64,000 nucleotides of DNA, from contig QRFJ01000755.1 of the NCBI GenBank assembly GCA_006176705.1, positions 1,529,160 through 1,593,159 on the forward strand, given 5' to 3'. The notes under the pieces were generated by a model. It did not search any database and was not told where the DNA came from. It saw only the letters and a program-made list of their open reading frames with translations. Positions 22,942 through 34,191 of this stretch are shown one piece after another. The position numbers and the translations under genes are program-made. The stretch's first letter is position 1, and each line of letters opens with the position of its first letter. The stretch comes from Cocos nucifera. Its lineage: Eukaryota; Streptophyta; Magnoliopsida; Arecales; Arecaceae.

Positions 22942-23679
22942 TGTTGGGGGTAAAATAACCCCCACCGAAGTTCGGATGACCCCCATCACATGGATACCAG
23001 ATGACCTCCTCAAACGTAGACGACTTCCATCCAACCACTGTAAAGCCCATCTATGGTGTGGCGAACTTCCATTTGGTCGAACTCCTTCCTGTCACCCTAT
23101 AGGTTCCATCTGGCCGAACTCCTTCCTGTCGCCGAGCGGGTTCCATCCGACCGAATGAACTCAAATTATAAGAGGACCTTATCGTTGACACAAGTTCATG
23201 CCGTGACTCAGCCAGTATTAGCCACCTTGCGGATGATCTCGAAGATGTCCAAACCTCTCTGATCACTGGGACTCAGAGTTCTTCCCGATCACAGCTTGCT
23301 TGCACATGCAGAGGTCCTAACTGAACTCCAATTGTTAATTTTTGATGGATTGGCAAGTCACGACAAAGGACACTATCCTTCGTAACAAACTTCACATGGC
23401 TCCGAGAAGCCCACTAGCAGGTAGTTACGACTATCACTATCAGTTTGTTACATGCTCTGTCTATATAAGGGATCCTTTAGATATATTTTTCTCTCTAAAC
23501 TCTCATCTCTATCTTAATTCTCTTGAGCAGTCCATTCTTATTGGCCAAAGAACTGACTTGAGCATTGGAGGATCCCATCAGAGTCATCCACCTTCGGTTT
23601 GGACTTCTTCTTATAGGTCCTATCGGCAACCTCATCTCCATCCACTCCAGTAACTTCGGCATTGGCATCATTTTCTGCA
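22942..23679 (+). repeat. 5' LTR of Tat-type gypsy element
   Basis: 738 bp, starting TGTTGGGGGTAAAATAACC and ending CATTTTCTGCA. It is about 80-85 percent identical by eye to the 3' copy. It holds imperfect repeats of a 'ccgaactccttcctgtcgcc' word near 23075-23140 and a TATA box at 23462. Confidence 0.9.
23462..23469 (+). promoter_or_regulatory. TATA box in gypsy 5' LTR
   Basis: TATATAAG in 'gtctatataagggatcc', with a pyrimidine-rich start region downstream. The same word lies at 40026-40033 in the 3' LTR. Confidence 0.65.
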
Positions 23680-23811
23680 CTAATAGAATTGGTGCTAGAG
23701 GAAGAAACCTCTGAGCTCTTGTTCTAAAAGGAGCACTCAGTTGATCTTGCCCTTCTTCTACTTTTAATTTCTTTTGTTCCTCTTCTTCTGATTGCTGTTT
23801 ACTTCTGAAAG

Positions 23812-25440
23812 ATGCCACCAAGGAAAGCTTCTACCTAGTGATCTACTACCTGCGCCATCAGATCAGAATCAGATCCAGTCACTCTGATCTCATCACCGGC
23901 ACCTCAACCTCCTCCACCAGCAGCTATGGTGGATTTAGAGTAATTTAACCTACTGATTCAATAGGTTAAGAGCCTCACTGAAGCAGTACAGGCTATGCAG
24001 TAACCTCCAGCATCAATCCAGCCAGAGAAAACTTCACTAGAATATCAGGACCTAGTGCACTGAAGGCACACTTAGAGAAGCTGACCAATAAACCCTAGAA
24101 AGAGGAAAAAGAGAGCGATGAGCTTCTATTCTGACCATGACTCCACCCCTAAAAGATCACTGCTGCCTTTCAGCCAGAGGATCCTCAAAATTTATGATCG
24201 GGAAGATCTTGATCAAAAACTTTAGGAGATGAATCAGTAGATCGAGGAGCTCCACCATACTACTCCTACTCATGTCGATGATATCTGCACTGATCCTTCA
24301 TTCTCTCTTCAAATCATGCAGGAGCCTGTCCCATCGAATTTCAAACTTTCTCAATTTGATAGTTACGATGAGACCTCAGATTCGAGACCATGATGCTGCT
24401 CCATGACGTATCAGACGCCATTCTATGTCGAGCTTTTCTCTCAACTTTGAAGAAAGCAGTAAGAAACTAATATTCGAACCTTAAACTAGGTACAATTTAC
24501 TCCTTTGATCAAATGAGTCGTCAGTTTACGGCTCATTTCATAAGCAACCGACATCCAAGATGAGGTTTAGACTCTCTCATCAACATCAAGTAGAAGGAAG
24601 AGGAGTCCATCCGAGCTTGCATCAATCGCTTCAATGTTGCTGCACTAGAGGTCCAGAACTTGGATCAACCTGTAGCCATGGCCACATTGAAAGACGGTCT
24701 CCAGAAGAATGATCTTCTATCCTCCCTGGAGAGAAAGTATTCCAGGGATTTTACTGAGATGTTGGCTTGGGCTGATAGTTATGCTCAAAGAAGCCTTCAA
24801 AATAAAGGATGATGAGACTGCAAGAGAGCAACAAACGGGCAAATCAAGCAAGCCCGTAGTTGTGGAAAGGTAGAGTGAAGCTCAGCCATGCTCCAGAACC
24901 CCTCTTGAGTGCATACGAGCCTGAACTCCTCCAGCTCGTTGATCAAGAAGCCCCGATCAAAGGGCACAATGGAACTCCTCTTCTTGAAGATTCCATAATT
25001 ATACTCTTTTGAATGCTTCAAAGACTCAAATGCTGATGGAGATTAAGGAGCAATTACTAAGGCCAGATAAGATGCGGACTCATCTCGATAAGTACAATCT
25101 CAATAAGTATTGCCTTTATCATCGTGACCACGATCATGATATTGAAGAATGCATCCAGCTCAAAGATGAGATCGAGAAGCTTATTAGACAAGGACGGCTA
25201 GACCACTTTCTAAGACATCGACCAAAAATGAGAAAAGACGGCCAAGAGCCCTACCATAGCCTAAACTACCTTAGAGGAATGAGCCATAAGGGGATCGGCC
25301 TCCACTTGAAATTATCAATACTATCGCTTAGGAACATCGGCAAGAGGAGACTAGTGGGATGGTAGAGCCGGCGAAGAGGTAGAGGACTGAGGAATCGATT
25401 TTCTTCACTAAAGAAGATGCCTAGGGAGTTCAATTTTCAC
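23812..25440 (+). pseudogene. gypsy gag (Tat-type)
   Basis: The likely start is ATG 23812 (MPPRKAST...), about 130 bases after the LTR. The disordered Pro-rich start (APQPPPP) and the retrotransposon gag core (24300-24790, with 'FKLSQFDSYDETSD' and 'MATLKDGLQKNDLL'-like stretches in broken frames) are followed by the C-terminal Cys/His region at 25085-25180: 'YCLYHRDHDHDIEECIQLKDEI', matching the CxxHxxxxHDxxEC knuckle of Tat gags. Gag would form the particle. Stops and frameshifts occur throughout the first two thirds. Confidence 0.8.
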
Positions 25441-25990
25441 ACAACTACGTGGTTGTAGTTACTTTAAACATTGCTGACTATGATGATTGATAGTGAAAGT
25501 TCTACTAATGTTTTATTTTATGATGCATTCTCTAAAATGGCTATACCTAATAATAGAATGGGTCCAATAAGCTCCCCACTAGTGGAATTCATTGGCAATA
25601 TAGTATCGATCAAAGAAATAATAACTCTATCTATTATGGCAGGTCGATACCCAAGACAATCAAAGGCTCAAGTAGATTTTTTGGTAGTGAAGGCTCCTTC
25701 AGCTTACAATGCAATTCTTGGCCAACCTAACTTGAATGCACTTCAGCAGTGGTATCAATCTATTACTTAAAGATAAAATTTTCAACAAGTTATGGGGTTG
25801 GAGAAGTCAGAGGAGATCAGAATCTCATGCGGCACTACTATACTATTGCTTTACAAGAGGAAAGGCATGAGGAATCTTATCCAGTAGATGGGCTTGACGC
25901 CCGTGATGATTTGAGAGAAGAACGAGGAGAACCAATTGAGGACCTAGTGGAGGTTTCATTAAACGATGGACATGAAGACCACACTATATA
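25441..25990 (+). pseudogene. gypsy aspartic protease (Tat-type)
   Basis: 25471-25770 reads 'MIDSESSTNVLFYDAFSKM' then 'GPISSPLVEFIG', 'ITLSIMAGRYPRQ', 'VDFLVVKAPSAYNAILGQP', the complete pattern of the plant gypsy protease domain. The active-site Asp is there, but the usual D-x-G/S-G-S surrounding has become DSESS. 25749-25991 continues in another frame with 'YGVGEVRGDQ', the linker to reverse transcriptase, so one frameshift separates them. The protease would process Gag-Pol. Confidence 0.85.
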
Positions 25991-26925
25991 AATTGGCTCC
26001 AACTTGAGGAAAGAGGTCAGGAGGCAGCTTGTCACTTACGAAAAATGCTAACGTCTTCGCCTGGGTGCTTGCAGATATGCCCAAAATTAATGCAAAGGTG
26101 ATGGAACATCATCTAACTATAGATCCTAAACATCGGCCGATAAAACAAAAAAAGTGCAGCTTTACTTCATAGCGGCAAAAAGCCATTGCGGATGAGGTTG
26201 ATAAACTTCTCAAAACCAAGTTTATCAGAAAAGCATCCTATCCGAACTAGATAGCTAACATCATCCTCATCAAAAAAGAAAATGGCAAGTGGAGGATGTG
26301 CATAGACTTTATAGACCTGAATAAAGACTGCCCAAAGGATAGCTACCTCTTGCCGAGAATTGATCAACTGGTGGATGCAACCTTGGGCCATGAGCTCCTT
26401 ACTTTCATGGATGCCTTCTCTGATTACAATCAAATCTGGATGGCCCTAGAAGATGAAGAGAAAATTACTTTTATTACTGATCGTGGTCTTTATTGTTACA
26501 GGATTATATCATTTGGATTAAAGAACATAGGTGCCACTTATCAACATCTAGTGAATAAAATTTTTAAGGAGCAGATCGATCATAATATGGAGGTCTATGT
26601 AGATGATATACTTATTAAAAGCCAATCTTCATCAAATCACATTACCGATCTTGAAGAAATTTTTAGCATCCTCTGGAGGTATAAGATGAAGTTGAATCCA
26701 ACCAAATGTGCTTTTAGAGTAACTTCAGAAAAGTTCTTAGGATTTGTGATGTCGAGATGTGGCATCGAGATGAACCCAAAGAAGATCAGAGCCATTCAAG
26801 AGATGATTATCCCAAAAATAATAAAGAAAGTTCGATGCCTTACGGGCAAAAGTCGCAGCTCTGAATCATTTTGTTTCAAGGTCGGTGGAGCATTGCATGC
26901 CCTTTTTCTAAGTACTCAAGCAACC
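25991..26925 (+). pseudogene. gypsy reverse transcriptase (Tat-type)
   Basis: 26296-26928 is open for 210 codons. It starts at 'MCIDFIDLNKDCPKDSYLLP' and continues with 'FMDAFSDYNQI' (first catalytic Asp), 'ISFGLKNIGATYQHLVNKIF' and 'MEVYVDDILIKS', the intact YVDD catalytic box, then 'LNPTKCAF' and 'FLGFVMSRCGIE' of the connection. The upstream finger region (25991-26295) is in broken frames. Of all the pol domains in the window this is the best preserved stretch, but it ends in a frameshift near 26900. Confidence 0.9.
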
Positions 26926-27420
26926 TAAGAATTTTTGTTAGACTCTTGATTGTTAACAAGCTTTTGAAGAATTGAAAAACTATCTTGGCTCATCTTTTCT
27001 TCTTGCCAAGCCCGAACCTAGAGAAGAATTATTCCTATATTTGGTGGTCTCCCCAGTAGCCCTTACGGCTGTTTTAGTTAAGGAAGAGGCAAAAGTGCAA
27101 AGAACGATCTACTATATTAGCCGAGTTATGAGAGATGTCAAAATCAAGTATACAAAGTTGGAAAAACAAATTTATGCTCTGTTGATTGCAGCTTAGAGGC
27201 TCCGATCTTACTTCCACGGACACACCATAATACTTCTCACCGATCAACCCATCAAGATAATTCTTCATCCGATAGATTCTCTGAAAGAATAGCAAAATAG
27301 GCTATTGAGCTCATGGAGTTCGACATTAACTTTCAACCTCGACCGTCGATCAAAGCTCAGATATTGGCTGACTTTATAGTAGAGTGCACCATCCCATATG
27401 AAGTCAAACTTGAATAGTCC
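26926..27420 (+). pseudogene. gypsy RNase H (first copy)
   Basis: 26972-27196 gives 'YLVVSPVALTAVLVKEE' and 'TIYYISRVMRDVKIKYTKLE', the typical RNase H block fused to gypsy reverse transcriptase, then after a stop 'RLRSYFHGHTIILLTDQP' (27197-27250). It would degrade RNA in the RNA-DNA hybrid. At least two stops are present. Confidence 0.85.
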
Positions 27421-27960
27421 AAGGTCAATACTCCATGGTTACAGCCAAACCTCCCTGAAAAAAGAGCAGATCTCTCTAAAAGCTTTTGGATCCTATATGT
27501 GGACGGGTCATCCAATGCCTCCAGAGAGGGTGCGGGCTTGATCTTAATCAACCCAGAAGGAATTATTGCTAAATGTGCATTACGCTTTGAATTTTTTATA
27601 ATAAATAATGAGGTAGAATATGAAGTTCTGATTATGGGATTAAAGATAGTTAAAGAATTGGAAGCAAATTGGATGAAAGTTTATAGTGACTCTCAGTTGG
27701 TGGTGGGGCAAGTTAGCAGTAACTATTAAGCTCGAGAAGAAAGCATGAAAAAGTACCTAAAAAAAGTGAGGAGCCTGATCTCAGCCTTCAATAGCTTTGA
27801 GATTCAACAAATCCCAAGAGCAAAAAATACTAGGACTAACCTTCTCTCCAAGATAGCCACACTAGCTTCGAGCAAACTATCGAAAGAGGTCTACTTTGAA
27901 GTTCTGCAACACTCAAGTTTGGTAGAATCCCAGACTATGATGCAGGTTGACTGTGAGCCC
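27421..27960 (+). pseudogene. gypsy archaeal-type RNase H (second copy, aRNH)
   Basis: 27480-27729 reads 'WILYVDGSSNASREGAGLIL' with the D-G-S-S active-site entry, 'NNEVEYEVLIMGLKIVKELE' (conserved E) and 'VYSDSQLVVGQV' (third catalytic D). After one stop, 27745 onward has 'IPRAKNTRTNLLSKIATLAS' (the R..N..AD..AKLAS block, in which the fourth Asp position has changed). A second RNase H of this kind between RNase H and integrase is known from Tat/Ogre gypsy elements. Confidence 0.88.
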
Positions 27961-29170
27961 AACTGGATCGACCCATTTCTTACATACCTCAAAGATGGTG
28001 TCCTTCCTCGAGATTCAAAGAAAGCTCAAAAATTGAGAAACCAAGCCTCTCATTATATTCTGTATGAAGATAAATTATACAAAAGGTCATACACTTTTTC
28101 ATTGCTGAAATATCTCAGACCTTCTGAAGCCGACTATGCACTATGGAAAGTTCATGAAGGAATATGCAAAAATCATTTGGGAGCTAGAGCACTATCTTAC
28201 AAACTACTTCAACAGGGCTACTATTGGCCAACTATGCATCAAGATGCAATAGAATATATAAAAAAATATGATCGATGTTAGAGAAATGCTAACATTCAAA
28301 GACAACCAGTCTCTCAACTTATACCTTTGAGCACCCCATGGCTATTTGCATAATGGGGGATGAACATACTCAGATTCTTTTTCATGGCATCTGGACAACA
28401 AAAGTTTTTTTTAGTGACAATAGACTACTTCACTAAATGGATCGAGGCCGAACCTCTGGCTAAAATTATTGAAGCAAAAATGTAGGACTTTATCTGGAAG
28501 TCAATAGTTTATACATTTGGGCTCTCTCAGACTTTAATAACTGACAATGGATGCCAATTTGTAAGGATGAAGTTTGCCGAATTTTGTAAAGATTTGAATA
28601 TCTTCCATCACTTCACTTCAGTAGCTTATCTATAGGTAAATGGTGAGGCTAAGGTGACCAACAGGATCCTGTTACAAGGTATAAAGGCAAGACTTGAAAG
28701 GATGAAAGAAATTTGGGTGGATGAACTCTATCATGTGCTTTGGACTTACAAAACCACTCAAAGACTACCAACCGAGAAAACTTCATTTGCGTTAGCTTTT
28801 GGAATGGAGGTGGTCATCCTAATAGAATTTAAATGTTCTTCAGCATGAGTTGAGGCATTCAATGAACAGAGTAATTCATAAGATCTCAGAGACAACCTCG
28901 ACTTGTTGGAAAAAAATGAGAGAAGGCCCAGATCAGGATGGCGGCTTACAGATAAAAGTAGCTTGCTATTACAATTCTAGAGTTAGAAGCAAAGTATTCA
29001 GGATGAAAGACCTAGTACTTTAGCAAGCGGACATCTCACAACCTCAAAATCAAGAGAAGCTCACTTCAAATTGAAAAGATCCTTATGAGGTCGTAGAAGT
29101 CGTCTGACCTGAGACTTACTATCTGAAGGAGCTTGGAGAGACCGCATTACCATGACCTTGGAACTCAAAA
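27961..29170 (+). pseudogene. gypsy integrase (Tat-type)
   Basis: The H2C2 zinc region is at 28140-28280: 'VHEGICKNHLGARALSYKLL' then 'YYWPTMHQDAIEYI' and 'YDRCQ', where the first Cys of the CxxC pair is now Tyr. The catalytic core follows: 'VTIDYFTKWIEAEPL' (D), 'LITDNGCQF' (D) and 'NGEAKVTNR' (E), with stops near 28352, 28483 and 28633. 28654-28848 gives 'WVDELYHVLWTYKTTQRLPT' and 'FALAFGMEVVI', the core end. The C-terminal part is in pieces to about 29170. It would insert the cDNA into host DNA. Confidence 0.88.
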
Positions 29171-29296
29171 AATTTGTGAATATATTATCAGTAATCATAT
29201 CTCAATAATTTTTTTTTACTTTGATGTCTCTATTTTTTATGTAAAATTATGCGATGATAGAAAATAATCCAATCAAACTTCATCCTTGAATGAAGT

Positions 29297-29880
29297 AGAA
29301 GGCCTCCGATTATCTAAGATAGGAGGTTAACCTCATCATAGCGAGGATGAAGACCTTCGATTATTTAAGATAGGAGGTTAATCTTATCATAGCAAGGTAG
29401 AAGGCCTCCGATTATCTAGGATAGAAGGTTAACCTCATCGTAATAAGAGTGAAGGCCTTAGGTTATTTAAGATAGGAGATTAACCTTAGTGTAGCATGGG
29501 TGAAGGCCTCTGGTAATCTAAGATAGGAGGTTAACCTTGTCATAGTAAGGTAGAAGATCTTTAGTTATCTAAGATAGGAGGTTAACCTTATCGTAGCAAG
29601 GGTGAAGGCCTTTGGTTATTTAAGACAGGAGGTTAACCTCATCGTAGCGAGATAGAAGGCCTCTGGTTATTTAAGATAAGAGATTAACCTCATCATAGCG
29701 AGGGTGAAGTAAAGGCCTTCGGTTATCTAAGACAAGATGTTAACCTCATCATAGCAAGGTAGAAGGCCTCTGGTTATTTAAGGTAGGAGGTTAACCTCGA
29801 TGTAGCAGGGGTGAAGTGAAGGCCTCTAGTTATTCGAGATAGGAGGCTAACCCAATTGTGGCAAAGATGAAGACCTCTGA
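29297..29880. repeat. Tandem array, about 12 units of about 52 bp
   Basis: Head-to-tail units begin 'gaaggcctctggttat' and contain 'aagataggaggttaacctcatc' split by small changes; unit starts fall near 29298, 29349, 29399, 29451, 29503, 29603, 29654, 29710, 29761 and 29818. In several copies the core GAGGTTAACCTC is a perfect 12-bp palindrome. Two more distant copies of the 'aggaggtgaacctcatcctaa' part lie at 29957 and about 30000. The array sits between integrase and the antisense gene, where Tat/Ogre elements often carry such arrays. Confidence 0.88.
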
Positions 29881-30480
29881 TTTTCAAAAGGAGGAAAAGG
29901 AGAGAGGCCCTCTTAATGATTTTTTTTTGCCCCAACAATCTTGTTAAGAACAGGAGGTGAACCTCATCCTAACAAGAAAATTAATCGACCACATCAGAAA
30001 TAGAAGGTGGACCTCATCCTAACATGGATAAGGATCCTATGGAGAATTGAAGGCCCCTCATTCCTAAATAGAGGGATAAGTATCCAAAACATAGAACAAG
30101 AATTGCAGTTCTGAGACAACGCCGAAGTCGAACATAACGAGAAAGTAAAGCAAATTAGCAAGCAATAAGCTAAGATGAAATACAATTGGAGAGCTGAAAG
30201 AAACTTCATTTCATTAAAAACAGTGGTTATTACATGGGACACTATGATTGATTACAAAGCAAAAAGGAGAAAGAAAGAAGAAAGGCTGAAGTACTATCTA
30301 GAGTCAGATTTTGGACTTTTGGCTCCAACTATTACAAGGGAGAGTTTTAGGCCTTCAATTTCCTCTTCAAGCCTTTACCTCGCCGCTAGGCTCTCCCTTA
30401 GCATCCTCTCCCACCTATGCGATTCGTCCTCCGTCTCTCTCAATTTCTTCCTGAGAATCGTGGATCAGCCTTAGCATCCT
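29881..30480. other. Gypsy element spacer after the tandem array
   Basis: Diverged repeat copies (29940-30030) are followed by A/G-rich sequence. The open frames here have no recognisable similarity. On the minus strand this would be downstream of the antisense gene. Confidence 0.4.
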
Positions 30481-31919
30481 TGACGGCATTTTCTTGATAA
30501 ACCATTTGAATCTTTAGCTGTTGTAGCTCAACTTTTTTCTTCCCGTACGACTTAGATAGATCTTCGACGGTCTTTTGTAAGGAAGAAGTTTGATCGATTC
30601 TAAGCTCAAATTGACCTCAGTCCCTTTCGCCAGCAATTTTTGGAGTCATATGACTTTGGCATTTGCTATTTTGAGCTTCTTCCTATAGTTGTCAATTTGC
30701 TCACACCAGCCAATTCGGTAGAAGTCATATGCCTTTTCAGCATCTAGTAGCTATTGTTGAAGATCAGAGAACCTTTTCAACCAATCCCAACTATATTTCT
30801 CTTGGCTAATAGACCATGCCGAGCTCTCCTCCAATAATTGGATCTTTTTCTTTGATGCCCTAAGCTCAACTTCGAGAGAGCTAATTTTCGCAGTCAAGGC
30901 CCAGAATTTCTCATTGGTGCATTTCTTGATTTCCTTGAGCTCCTCATTCAAATGATTTTTTTTTAGCAGTATATTCTCTAAAGAACTACTTGGAGGATTG
31001 ACGGAGATGATTGATTTCGGTGGAGGCTTCAGCATAATTTTTTTTCAATTTTCTAAGTTCGTCCTCTATCTTCTCTAACTTTTTCTTGAGCTAACAAACT
31101 TCCTTCTTAAGATTTCTTATATAAGCTCTCAGGGGAATAGCCTGAGGTAAGGGATCAGCTTCAATGGGAGACTGCATTTTAATGCATAGAAACATTATAA
31201 TACAAAGGCATTGTAATAGAAAATGCTTGTTTTCGTTAACCAAAATGTTCTTTAAGTATAGAAAAGAAGGAAAAATGGAAAAGATATAATAATAAGAGAC
31301 CTCAGATCTTGGAAAGATCGGCAAAGAAGTTTGGCATGACTTTAGTGGATGTAGGTTCTTTGGTGGCAGAGGGGGCGAATATGATAGGAGGCATAGTGAA
31401 AGAAGGCTCGACTAGTGGAAGATTGACGGTCGAAGTAGATGGTTCTGCTTCATCATTAGAAGCTTCCTCATCCAAAAAGCTGAGGTCAAGCTCAAAAAAA
31501 TTATCGACCATGTTCTTCTGGTAGAGCTCGAATCCCTTGATGAAAGATAGCTAAGTGAACTCTACCTTTATGTTATTCATCTCTGAGGAGGCTTTGAACT
31601 CCTCTACCACCTGGACCTTGGCCCCCAAAATCTACTCCAAGGTCCGTCATTCCTTCTCCGCCACCTTGGCTTCGATCTTCTTCCTCTTTTCAATCTCCAA
31701 AGCCAACTCTACCTCCACTTTTGTCAAAGTCTGTTCGATAGCTCGGACCATCTCCTAAAGGCCCTCGACCTCGACCGTCTTCCTCTCAAAAAGATGGTCA
31801 ATCTCAGCTTTCCCCTCAAGAAGATGATTGATCTCGGCTTGATGGTCTTCTTGTGCCTTTACCATTTTTAAGCTCAGAAGATTCATCTCCTTGATGTTGG
31901 CGATGAGTTGATGCCCCAT
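30480..31919 (-). pseudogene. Antisense gene, C-terminal coiled-coil exons
   Basis: The exon starting at 31919, after TTTTTGCAG, reads 'MGHQLIANIKEMNLLSLK' followed by heptad-like Glu/Lys/Leu sequence with a duplicated 'EIDHLFERK' word, then 'DNFFELDLSFLDEEASND' and a Ser/Thr/Pro tail to 31305. A further exon from 31171 (AAAATGCAG|TCTCCC) reads 'IPLRAYIRNLKKEV', then a long coiled coil ('ALTAKISSLEVELRASKKK', 'IQLLEES') to about 30480. It is probably a self-associating structural or RNA-binding accessory protein, but this is inference from composition only. Confidence 0.6.
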
Positions 31920-32010
31920 CTGCAAAAATAATCAAGTGAATTAAGTTAATGAAAAAACACATGGACAAATCAACAAAAGAATAGAAAGGAGGAGAGATGA
32001 ATTGATTCAC
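31920..32010 (-). other. Intron of antisense gene (91 bp)
   Basis: On the minus strand GAG|GTGAATC at 32010 and TTATTTTTGCAG at 31920 are strong plant splice signals. The enclosed stretch is U-rich, interrupts the reading frame, and joins 'GSFLE' to 'MGHQL'. Confidence 0.65.
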
Positions 32011-32704
32011 CTCAAGGAAGGACCCAAGAGACTCCTAGATACGCTGCTCAAGGTCGGCCTCGACAATCCTATCCATGACCTTGGGCAAGGTGCATCCATC
32101 TATCAACCTCCTGATAATTTCCTAATTGTTGAAGGGGTTTTCCTTTGGATCACCATTGGAACTATTGGACCCCCCAAAGCGAGCCTTGTGTCGGACCTTT
32201 GCAGTGGCTGACCCCTTTTTTTTTATCTTCTCTCCATCCTTTTTTCTTTCAGTGGGAGGCTCAAAAGTTTGGACCTTGACTGGGAGGCTTGAGGAGGTTG
32301 GAGGTGCCGCAACCTCAGTAGCAGTGGTGGTTGCAAGGATGTCAGCAACGGCATTAGCGGCCATAGTAGAGCTCGACATATCGGCCTTTACTCTCTTGGA
32401 AGGCTCATCGATAGTGGCGCCCTTCCTTTTGTGGGCTCGAAGTCCTTTAGAGAGATGTTGAAGTTCATCTACGTTCATTTCTACAGTAAAAAAAAGTTCA
32501 TAATTAGAAAAATGATGAGAAAGAAACTTATGAAATTCATGAATATACCTGTTGGATTGAAGGGGCTCAAGCCTATGTTGAATAGGGTTTGATCTTTTAT
32601 GAGTTTAGGTAAAGGAGAAGCTTGGTAATTTTTAAGCTTATTAATAGAATCAAAGTCATCCCTCTCCAAGCTAAGAGCTCGGTGGATTGAATCCCTCAAC
32701 TATT
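32011..32704 (-). pseudogene. Antisense gene, middle exons
   Basis: After the copia insertion the frame resumes at 32704 with 'LRDSIHRALSLERDDFDSIN', ending 'LSPFNPTG' at the donor (G|GTATAT, 32549). The next exon starts after TGTAG at 32480 with 'MNVDELQHLSKGLRAHKRKG' and 'KRVKADMSSS', an Ala/Thr/Pro-rich stretch, a Lys-rich segment 'ERKKDGEKIKKKGSATAKV' that could be a nuclear localisation signal, and 'IIRRLIDRCTLPKVMDRIV' after one stop. It ends 'ESLGSFLE' at donor GAG|GTGAAT (32011/32010). Confidence 0.7.
32481..32549 (-). other. Intron of antisense gene (69 bp)
   Basis: On the minus strand ACAG|GTATATTC at 32549 and TTTTTACTGTAG at 32481 bound an A/T-rich stretch without coding character. 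The length is short, but within the plant range. Confidence 0.6.
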
Positions 32705-33321
32705 TGTTGGGAATACGCACTCTTTCTATACGGACTAGCATGGCTGCTGGTGATCAGCCAAGCAAACAAGAAAGAACAACTCAGAGATTGATGCAAAAGC
32801 ACGATCAAATAATTCAAGAAATAGAGAAGAAGAGAAGAAGAGATTTTTGAGAGAAAAGAGCTTTTATTAAGTATATCTCAGTCCCACTATAATCTTAACC
32901 TATTTTCAGTATATATACTTTATAAAGGATCAAGTCTAAGCTCATAGAAAAACTCTCTAAACCCAAACAACCCATGTACATAAAATAATAACCCACGAAA
33001 ACTGAGTCGGTCTAGTTTTAGACTAAACCAACTAACTTGTGATTGCGTCGGCTTAGTCCCAACTGAGTCGACCCAGTTGTGTACCATATCTATGGTCTCA
33101 AAAATACTGCTCTCTATCTGAATTTTTCTTTAAGACCTAGCCGACCTAGTCCTGGACTAAGCTGGTCCAGATTCCAACTTAGTCGGCTCAGTCTCAGGAT
33201 GAGCCAGCCCAATTTCTGAGCTTTGCTAGGAGAGCTGATTTCTCTTTTGGCTTGCTCTCATCTTTTCATGACCTATCTTCTCATATTTCTAAGACTTGGG
33301 AGTGCCACTTCTGAGCTCACA
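32705..33321 (-). repeat. 3' LTR of Tork-like copia
   Basis: 617 bp; on the minus strand it starts TGTGAGCTCAGAAGTGG and ends CGTATTCCCAACA. The U3 part (33000-33220) is packed with variants of 'ctgagtcggc/gccgactcag' in both orientations. A minus-strand TATA-like 'tataaagtatatatact' lies at about 32930-32946. Confidence 0.9.
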
Positions 33322-34191
33322 TTCTCTACCTTGGTACTTCCAAGTCCTTATGAACTCATCTCTTCTCAACAAACCTATCCACACATCTTTGAGAGCTGTC
33401 TCTGGAGAGTACCTTCATGAGTGCATTAGATTGATTCTTCTTGGTATGGATCTTCATCAGTTTTACTTCACCTTCCTCCATCAGCTCTCTGATCCTATGG
33501 TACCTTACGTCTATATGCTTTATGCATGCATGATAGATTGGATTCTGTGCCAACAGCAGAGCACTCTAACTATCACTGAATAGTGTAACCTTGCTCTGCT
33601 CCACCCCCCAACTCATCAATCAGCCTCCTAAGCCAATGAGCTTCCTTTGCAGCCTTCGTTATCCCAATGTACTCGGCCTTTGTGGTAGACAAGGCCATGA
33701 TTGGTTGAAGGATTGATCTCCAAGACACTAGTCCACCATATATGCAGAAGAGGATCCAGCAGTAGACCTTGTATCAAAATCACCAGCATAATTTGCATCA
33801 ACAAATCCTTTCAGAGGATCTGAACCTTCACACATCTTCATAGATTGTTCTCCAAATCCTCTCGGCTACCCACCAAACATCAAACCATAATTTCTTGTTC
33901 CATGCAGATATCTCAATATCCATTTCAATGCTTTCCGATATTCCTTCCTAGGATTAGCCATGTATCTACTAATTATGCTCACTACACGTGCTATATTTGG
34001 TCTACAGCACACCATAGTGTATATCACATTGCCTACAGATTTACATAAGAAACTCGTTTCATGTACTCTCTCTCCTCTTCTGACTGGGGACTTTTTAACT
34101 TGGAGAGAGATATATGGCTCGATAATGGCATCTCTGTAGGTTTGGCCTTCTCAATTCTAAACCTCTTCATAACTTTATGGACATACTTTTC
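33322..34191 (-). pseudogene. copia RNase H (Tork-like)
   Basis: Minus strand, broken frames: end of reverse transcriptase 'KAKPTEMPLSSH' and 'RPNIARVVSIISRYMANP', then RNase H 'LKGFVDANYAGDFDTRSTAG' (catalytic D; about 33810-33750), 'VTLFSDSDSALLLAQNPIYH' (about 33590-33530) and 'HIDVRYHRIRELMEEGEV' (about 33510-33460). Two or more stops. Confidence 0.85.

Noticed and set aside
22852..23821. Several short frames on both strands in and next to the gypsy 5' LTR
   Set aside because: They lie inside a non-coding LTR and the same frames are not kept in the 3' LTR.
24797..25021. Minus-strand frame in the gypsy gag region
   Set aside because: It is antisense to gag coding sequence, with no independent features.
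29297..29880. A CRISPR-like array
   Set aside because: Units are contiguous without unique spacers, in a plant retrotransposon; it is an ordinary tandem repeat.
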